NCBI GenBank assembly: GCA_021399435.1
Contig: JAJTUP010000108.1
Span: forward strand, 62,001-126,000
Origin: Diaporthe sp. PMI_573
Lineage: Eukaryota > Ascomycota > Sordariomycetes > Diaporthales > Diaporthaceae
Direction of reading: 5' to 3'
DNA length: 64,000 nucleotides
A program made the translations under genes and the position numbers. Positions 56,966 to 64,000 of the stretch are shown here, in pieces (the first letter of the stretch is position 1; the number at the start of each line of letters is the position of its first letter). Below the pieces are notes generated by a model. It ran no database searches and was not told the DNA's origin. It worked only from the letters and a program-made list of their open reading frames with translations.

Positions 56966-58362
56966 CGTGAGGATTGAGGGGATGATTATGTAATTAAATA
57001 ATAATAGTATATAGATAAAAGTATTATTGTCGAATTTTTTTTTTTGGTTGCTTGCTTGCTTGCTTATCTGGCCTATTCTCGAGAGAGGACCCGCTTATTT
57101 ATAGCTTTAAAAGAGGGTCTACAGAATATTCGAGAATTTATTAATTACTAATTACCAAGTGGTAATTAGTAATCCATTAGCTAATAATTAGCATATTATT
57201 ATGTAATATAGAATTCCTTGGAAGTGGGTCGAATAGACTAGATCCAAAGAAGGTGGGTCGAGGTATATATATAGTTTCCGCCTACCCACTAAGTGGAAGG
57301 TTCTAGAAACCGGCTTATGTAAGCAGATTACGTAAGCATATATTATTGGATTATATTATAGTATGGGTTATTAGTATGCGAGATATATAGGTCTTAGCCT
57401 TATAGCCCTAATAATTAATAAGTTATTAAAGAAAGAAATATGTTTTATTTTTTATTATTTAGGCTTTTTATTTTTTATTTTATTTCGGGGGTTTATTATA
57501 TATAAGTAATATATATTATTATAATTCTTATTTTATAAAATATTACGTAAGCACGTCTGCTTATATAATCAGGCTAATATACTTATAACAATAATATTAA
57601 GAAAATCTTTAAAACCTTTAACTACTTTAAGCAAGCCTTTAAAGATACTTTTAAAGATCCTAATAAAGATAAAACTATTAAAAAATAATTTATATAGCTT
57701 AGGCAGACTAGGTTAACATTAATCTATATAGCCTACTTTAAGCAACTTGTTATCTATATTAGCAGAGTTATTATTATAAACAGCCTCCTTCAGACCCCCA
57801 GACCCCTTCAGCCTCCTTCAGCCCCTCCAAAGCCCTTCCAGCCTCCCTCAGCCCCTATCCGCCTCCTTCAGAAAGAATAGGCTATCTATGCAAGCCTCTA
57901 GATATAAGTGGAGAAACCAGCTAGCCTAGCTTGGCAGAATCTTCTTATCGGAGTTATTCCTTCCGCCCTTTCCCATTTCTCTTTCTAGCCCCTGTTTTTC
58001 TCGAGTCATTATTCTCTCCGTCGGAGGAATATACCTCTCCGAAGGTCCGAACCTTCTATGTATATATACCTAGCCTTTTCCTCTCAGATAGATAGTTAGT
58101 TCTTCAGTCAGATCAACTTTTTCCCTCCTACACCTAGCTTGCCTCCTCCTTCCTTGAATTTGTTCTCTGTGAGGTGTTGAAGGATATCTTGACTACAGCC
58201 TTACTATGTCCCTCTACCCTTAGCCCTCTACCCTTAATCTAGGTGTTTTTAACAGTTATAATAGTTAAATATACATTATATATTTTAATATATAAATATA
58301 TAATATATATATATATTTATATATTGTATATCCTAAGGTCTTATATATTTATATATTATATA
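56966..58362. other. mixed low-complexity and promoter-like sequence
   Basis: Contains a T-run followed by a gcttgcttgcttgc microsatellite (57,040-57,065), a C-rich block with repeated cagcctcctt words (57,781-57,865), and a GC-richer stretch around 57,950-58,150 with tatatatacc at about 58,060. The last may be part of an LTR or promoter of an unrecognised element. No gene. Confidence 0.3.
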
Positions 58363-59928
58363 TGTGGAATGGGCGGTAGCAATAGCGATAGCGACAGCCG
58401 AAAAGTGTCGGTCCGAAGCGGACCGCTGCAGCTGGCCACTTCTGGCTGGCTGGCTGCGGATGGCTGCTTAGTCATCCCAGGCAGCCACTCGGCAGCAAGA
58501 ACGCTTGGACCGACTACTGGCCCGTGCACACCTTAGATTAGTCAGCCTTCTGGCTGCACCCTACTTGGGCGCTTCGCCGCCCACGAAGGGGTCAGCCAGA
58601 AGCAACACACGACAGACCCACCGAATTGAAGCTATCAAGTAGCCACTTCGGTAACCCCTTCGAGTAATTACTCGTTTACGTGCCCAACCAACACTGATCA
58701 GTGATTGCTTGGCAATCCCTGACAGAAAGGAAGGAAGAGACAGATCGCTGTCGCCATCGCTACGGTTTTTGAGCCATTTTGAGTGACGACATCTGTGCTA
58801 AGATCATCACCAGATTAGCATACCAACGTTCGACGTGCTCCCTACTAACTGGCGACGATCAGCCCGTGGATAACCCGATTCCTCCCGGTGAAGGAAGGAT
58901 TTGGGACCCATCGGTGTGCTCCATCGCACAAGAAAACACCGTCAAGATCATCACAAATACCTATCACGACGATCACATCGACGAAAGCCCTCGAAAGCAC
59001 TGTTTCGAGGCCATACTACCCATCTGCACCGCCAAGAATCTGACTAAGCAAACGTGCAAATCGACAAAAGCCCTCAGAAACGCTCTTTTCGAGGCCAAAA
59101 GAACCCTCTGCTGACCACTCAACCGATTGCCCTACTCCTTACAAACGTTGCCGTGGCACGTACGGCAACCACAACCGCAAGGGGGGCTAGTCAAGAAAAT
59201 TTGAACGGTCACCACCCAAACGCCATACAAACCATTCACTTGGTCTTGCAAACGGCACATCCCTTCGGAGCCCCGCACTACCCGTACGGCAACCCATCGG
59301 TGCCCTACACTCGACCATCGTAAACGGTCACCTACAAATCGACCATCGCCAAACGGTCTATTACACTCAACTATTGCCAAATAGTTGCAGGCAAGTCTTT
59401 AGAGTGCTTTCCTACGTCAAAGAGCATGCCATAACATGTTTTTACGTTGTTTTTCCGTTACTTTTAACCGAAACTATCGTCATTTGCACCCTTTAAACCA
59501 CCACTTGCCCTTTCCTATCATTACTTGCCCCCTCTCTCTCTCTCACCATCGTCACCTATACCTAAATCATTACAATTACCCTTCTCTACAATAATTTTAC
59601 ACCCTCTCTCGCGCCTTCCCTTCGGTCTACTTTCTTGTATGCAAATAGCAAAGGTTGCTGCTATATATATCTTATTTGCGGTCCTTCTACGCTTTGTCTC
59701 TACAGTCTACATACTTTGTTTTCTCTCCTACTCCTTTGTTTTTACTGTTTTTTAACGTTAAAAACAAGAAAAAGAGGAAAACTCTATACGTAAGACTGCG
59801 CGGTAATACTTCTGTTTACCAAAAACCACTACCTATAGGTAAATAGTATACTTGTGCCGGTTAGAAGTTACAGCCAGAAGAGTTCCGATACTCTCTACAA
59901 TAACTATATTAATAGTTTTTTAATTATA
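58363..59928 (+). other. leader or LTR region of the copia element, GC-normal, hairpin-rich
   Basis: The stretch from about 58,370 to 59,400 has normal composition, unlike everything around it, and lies directly upstream of the copia Gag. It contains a series of short perfect inverted repeats (58,409-58,717) and a second set at about 59,300-59,390. The 111-residue frame at 58779-59114 holds two related segments ending in LFEAK and CFEAI but matches no family that I know. A tggcgacgatc string at 58,849 could be a primer-binding site. The partner LTR, if any, is outside the window. Confidence 0.4.
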
Positions 59929-62900
59929 ATGGCAGAAGAGGACATACTAGTTATTGCTACTAACTCTCCTACTAAAAGCCTAGTGGCGAGTAAATACTAA
60001 GAAATAACCATTAAGGAGGAAATAAAGGCAGACGGCATTACAAGCTGGTACTATTTGGTTATAAAAGCCGACTAGGAAAAGGTTGATCTATTGCTAATAG
60101 AGATACCGGTTAATACCGAGAAAGTTAACGAGAAATAGGCCTCTATATATATCTTTGAGGTAATAGAGAGGATACATTAAATACAATATATCGACAATGG
60201 TTTCCTACTTAATACCTAGTTCTACTTTAAAGAGTAGACTACCGAGATAGTCAGCAAGGCCACTGTTGGCTAAAAGAAAGAACTTTAAAACCTTGCTTGT
60301 TAGTAAGGTATCTACCTTGGTCTATAGGGAAGATAAATCGGACTATAAATTAATACCTTCTTAATCTACAAGAAATACCCCGCCTAGCCAACCAAAGAGC
60401 TTCTAGTATATACTATCCATCCTTAGTTATGCTTCTACGGTGCCTCTATAAGAGCTAGAAAGACTAAGGCTTAGACTTACAATGGCCTGATTTAATTTCC
60501 GGATCCCGTGCCAGATCCCATATAGGATCCCGTGCCAGATTCTGTAGTAGAGATTGCTAACAATAATAAAGTTATTACAAAGACCAAAGAAGAAAGCGTT
60601 GTCCCTTAACTACCATTACAACCGCCAAGTTATACACCTCAGCCAGTAAGACCTACATCTTAACCAGGTCAGGTAACTGGCACTACATCAGAGTCACGAT
60701 AAAATGCCGCGCAGGCTTCACGATAAGTCTAATAGCTGCCGACAAAGTTCTCGTTAGACCAGTAATGGTTACAAGAAACATTATGGCCATAGAAATAGCG
60801 AAATGCCGCTTAGCTGCCAGACTAGCAAGCCAATACCCAATAATACAAGCAGCCTAATTAGATGTTTCCCGATATACCGTATTCTGCCGAAACCCTAAGA
60901 CTATCCCTTGTATTTCCGGATCCGAAAGATCCATACTATATACTCTCTCTGAGATACTAAAGGTATATTAATCTTAAGCCTGACAAGATTACGTCCTTTT
61001 CTAAGGCCTAGAATTAAAGGCTAAAATAGACCAGAGATATCTATAACCTTTTTGACAATAAGGTCTATATTATATTCTCTATTACCTAGTCTTATAACAT
61101 TACTCTACTATAATTTTATGCGATTCTTCCCTTAATTTTTACTAACCGTGCCAAGCTATACTAGATTACCTATATTGGCCCGAGCGTAAAATTCTTAGAA
61201 GCTTACAGAAGACTTAAATAATACTTTAATACTAATACTAATTACTAGTAGTACTATAATGATTAGATAATAGTAATGTTTGAGACCCTTTGCCGAGATA
61301 AAGACAATATTAACAAGAGCCCTCGCAATATTCTAGCGCTACTTCTTAATAAATTGCAGCTATGCCAGCAAGTACTTAGCTCTAAGTACTAGGGCAACAA
61401 GATGCTTTACATAATAGTATTGTGTGCCTGCTCTAGAGTGCCTAAATTTAAACACATACTCTTTACGCTGCGGGCACTATATAAATGTCTTTTTCAGAAT
61501 CTACAATTATTGCTTAAGCTAAGTATTAACTATATAATACTTTAATAATTCCTTCAAAAAGATAAAATTAGTATAGACGATAAGATATACTATCTCAATT
61601 GTCGGTATACAAATAATTAGCAACAAGGTTGCAAATTAGGCTTCTAAACACAATTTAGCCGTAATAGCTTTTACGGTAATAACCGCCGCCATGGTAATGA
61701 CTGCCGTTATAGTAATGGCCGCTGCCGAGGTAATAACTGCTACCGTGGCTATTATTAAAAATGCTGCTTTATATACAACAAAGAAAAATGCTAGTCTTTA
61801 AACCATACCTTTAAAGAATGTTAGAAGGCATACAAGCAGTATCTCTTAATTTATAAAATTAAGGGGCATTTAATGTCTAATGTTAAATTTGCGTCTTTTC
61901 TTGCCGACTTTAAAGGACTTAACGTTGCTTTAAAAGATGCTTATAATAAGTATAAAGACGACCTAAATGGTTACGAGAAAGCTTAACAGCTTCTTGCCAA
62001 TGCTTTGTTTCTATATTTACTCGGCCCTAATAATGCTGACAAGACTGACGATACTGTTATCTTAGCAAGTTAATTTACGCTAGAAGGAAGATATTCTTAT
62101 AATAAATTTTAAGGTATTATTCCTAATACTAGTGCTGTATAATTTTCAACTGTTGGTTATAAATAATACTTGGCTCTAAATTAAGAGAACCCTTCCGTCA
62201 TTATAGATGCCGGCTGTACTGGCGAGGCCGTTGTTAAGTTTGGAAAAGGATCCCATCTTACCTTAATTAATATGACGACCGTAAAGACGACTATAGGGCT
62301 CATTACTTTCTATATTGTAGAGACTCCGACTCCATTCTTAATGTATGTTTAAGACATAAATAAGCTAGAGGTCTATTTCCGCAATATTACTGACGAATTA
62401 GTATTGTTACAGAATTTGGGCCTAGATATAACTATTCTAGTAACCCGGAAGTAGGGTTATTTATGGTTCTTTCTGGAAAGCTATAAGGCAGGCATGTTCT
62501 TTACAGAGAACAAACTTTAACAACTTTATTAACAATTTAGTTATCTAGCAGCTAACTATCTTTATTGTCTACTCAAAAATGCCGGTTATAACCCTAACCT
62601 TACTATACTTAAGGTTATTAGCAAATTTTGTTACCACTGCCAGCTAAAGGGCGCTGCCTTAAAAAGATTTAAGTTTAACCTAAGGAATAACTATAACTTT
62701 AACTATAAGATTATTGTTAATATTATATATCTTAATAGTAAGCCAGTACTACATGTTATAAACTCCGGAACGTCTTTTTAAGCCAAAAAGTTTCTGGCAT
62801 TAATGTCTACAAAAGACACCTAGAAAGCCCTTTAAATAGTCTAGATAGATACATACTTGGGTCCTTCTAACCATCTTACTTATAATGTTAGTACTAACTT

Positions 62901-64000
62901 TACTTTAGTCAAATTCTAAAACGAGGCAAAAATTATAGAAATTATATATAAACAGGTCTTAACGAAAGCCTACTAGTTTGTAGGTAAGATCAAACGCTAT
63001 TACAGACTACTTTAACAAGCATTTAAGATCCTCTACGCGAAATTAAAAGAAATTTTTTCAAAAAATACTATCCTTCAAATAGCAATAAAGGCCGTAAATA
63101 ATACCGCCGGCCCAGATAGGCTAGTACCTACTCTGCTTGTCTTCAGCGCTTTTCTATAAATAAATATAGATTCACCACCTATACCGTTAATATTTAAACA
63201 TGCCGAGGCAATTACTAAGGTAATGCGAGATTTCCGGAAGTACTATATCAAAAAGCAAATTACCGAAGCTCTTAACACCCAAAATGGCCCAGACACTACC
63301 AGTATACTAAATATATCACTACAGTTAGAGATGCTTATATAGTAAGAAAAGGACGGCTGGCAGGGTCTATACAAGCTAATAGCAGTTAACAGGTATAATG
63401 TAACCCTCGACCTGCCAAACAGACCTATAAAGTTTAGGTCAACCATTGTCTAAAAATACTTCCAAGATAACGAGAACCTCTTACCTAAGTTTTTGTTAGG
63501 TAATAGACTAGATACCAGTCTATTACCTGCTTTAGATAGCGGCAGGCCTAAAACAGATTTATTATCTATTTTAGAGACCAGCCGGCCCAAAGCAGGTCTA
63601 TTACCTACTTTAAACCATACTAGTATCCTGGCCCCACTATAAAGGAGAGGCCAACCTCCTAGATCCAAAAACAAGCCAAAACCATCTACAACTTTCCTTA
63701 CTTAAAAGAAAAAAGACAACTATGCTCTATTGTTAAAACTTTGTTAGGATAGCGTAATTACAGCTACCAGTAAACCATTTAAAGTATTAGATACCAAGAA
63801 GATTAACAATCTTGTTGCTTAAGGCGTCTTTTAATTTAAATAATTTAACTTAAAGGTTTATGGTACTTTTTAGCTATTTAACTCTTAAATGGTACAGGAG
63901 ATAAAGGAGAAGACTAAAGTCTTCTATAAAAAGTCTTGCTTGATTATTTAAGGGCATAGTAACGAGAACAAGAGGAACATTTTTATATAGTTGCCTATAA
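59929..64000 (+). pseudogene. decayed Ty1/copia gag-pol, cut by the window edge
   Basis: Starts at an ATG (59929, MAEEDILVIATNSPTKS) and is broken by many stops. In order: a Gln/Pro-rich stretch around 60,600-60,890; the Gag core LKPDKITSFSKA near 60,970; an Asn/Arg/Gly imperfect repeat at 61,660-61,760; a zinc-knuckle remnant CCFIYNKEKCXSLNHT at about 61,770; a protease-like IIDAGCTGEAVVKFG at about 62,200; the pre-integrase block KFCYHCQLKGAALKRFKF near 62,620-62,680; an integrase core with VNIIYLNSKPVLHVINSGT and IDTYLGPSNHLTYN; and the beginning of the reverse transcriptase region near 63,800. The order INT before RT identifies Ty1/copia. The rest lies to the right of the window. Confidence 0.72.

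Noticed and set aside
26900..64000. A Starship-type giant element with tyrosine-recombinase captain, a Helitron, or a polyketide/non-ribosomal peptide cluster
   Set aside because: I looked for recombinase, Rep/helicase and large multidomain enzyme motifs and saw none that I could support.
1..64000. CRISPR arrays, operons with ribosome binding sites, tRNA or rRNA genes
   Set aside because: Intron-bearing fungal genes rule out prokaryotic features, and no tRNA- or rRNA-like sequence was recognised by eye.

Overview
The window reads as a filamentous ascomycete chromosome, most likely Sordariomycetes. The evidence is short introns (49-97 bp, one apparent 274 bp) with GT..AG ends and CTNAC-type branch sites, fungal-only families (LysM effector-like protein, Cys-rich GH18 chitinase, DUF7730-like protein, Fot/pogo transposase), and extensive C:G to T:A decay of repeats typical of repeat-induced point mutation (RIP). 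It has two compartments: a gene-bearing half of ordinary base composition (1-26,900) and a TA-rich repeat half (26,900-64,000). The second half is interrupted by GC-normal islands at about 38.25-38.73 kb, 41.1-43.56 kb and 58.37-59.4 kb.

Gene half, in order: a 5'-partial unknown gene; a two-exon DUF7730-like gene; a secreted-protein group consisting of a GDSL/SGNH hydrolase broken by three in-frame stops, a truncated GH18 chitinase with Cys-rich chitin-binding region, an astacin-like metalloprotease broken by one stop, and an intact five-LysM protein; then two DNA transposons about 30 bp apart, namely a structurally complete Fot/pogo element (77-bp perfect end repeats, TA duplication, full-length DD35D transposase) and a decayed Mutator-like element (55-bp perfect end repeats, 8-bp duplication). 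Next is a catabolism-like group: an MFS anion:cation symporter-type transporter, a salicylate-hydroxylase-like FAD monooxygenase, an SDR, a 4-coumarate-CoA-ligase-like enzyme with a C-terminal ARL peroxisomal signal, and a kappa-class GST. The ligase and the GST each carry a one-nucleotide frame problem.

Repeat half: a long LTR pair (27,803-28,115 and 39,982-40,294) differing only by transitions, enclosing a decayed Ty3/gypsy gag-pol; a second repeat present as one GC-normal and one decayed copy; an M16 zinc metalloprotease gene whose 3' half has normal composition and whose 5' half is TA-rich and RIP-like; an ankyrin-repeat remnant and a 21-bp minisatellite; a solo LTR; two decayed relatives of the Fot/pogo element; a gypsy gag fragment; and, running off the right edge, a decayed Ty1/copia element preceded by a GC-normal leader full of short perfect hairpins.

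The secreted group would act on chitin, esters and proteins outside the cell, with the LysM protein binding chitin, but three of its four members are broken. The transporter/monooxygenase/SDR/CoA-ligase/GST group could take up and activate an aromatic or fatty acid for peroxisomal breakdown; this is inference from gene content only. No tRNA, rRNA, CRISPR or prokaryotic feature was seen. All exon boundaries were read by eye.
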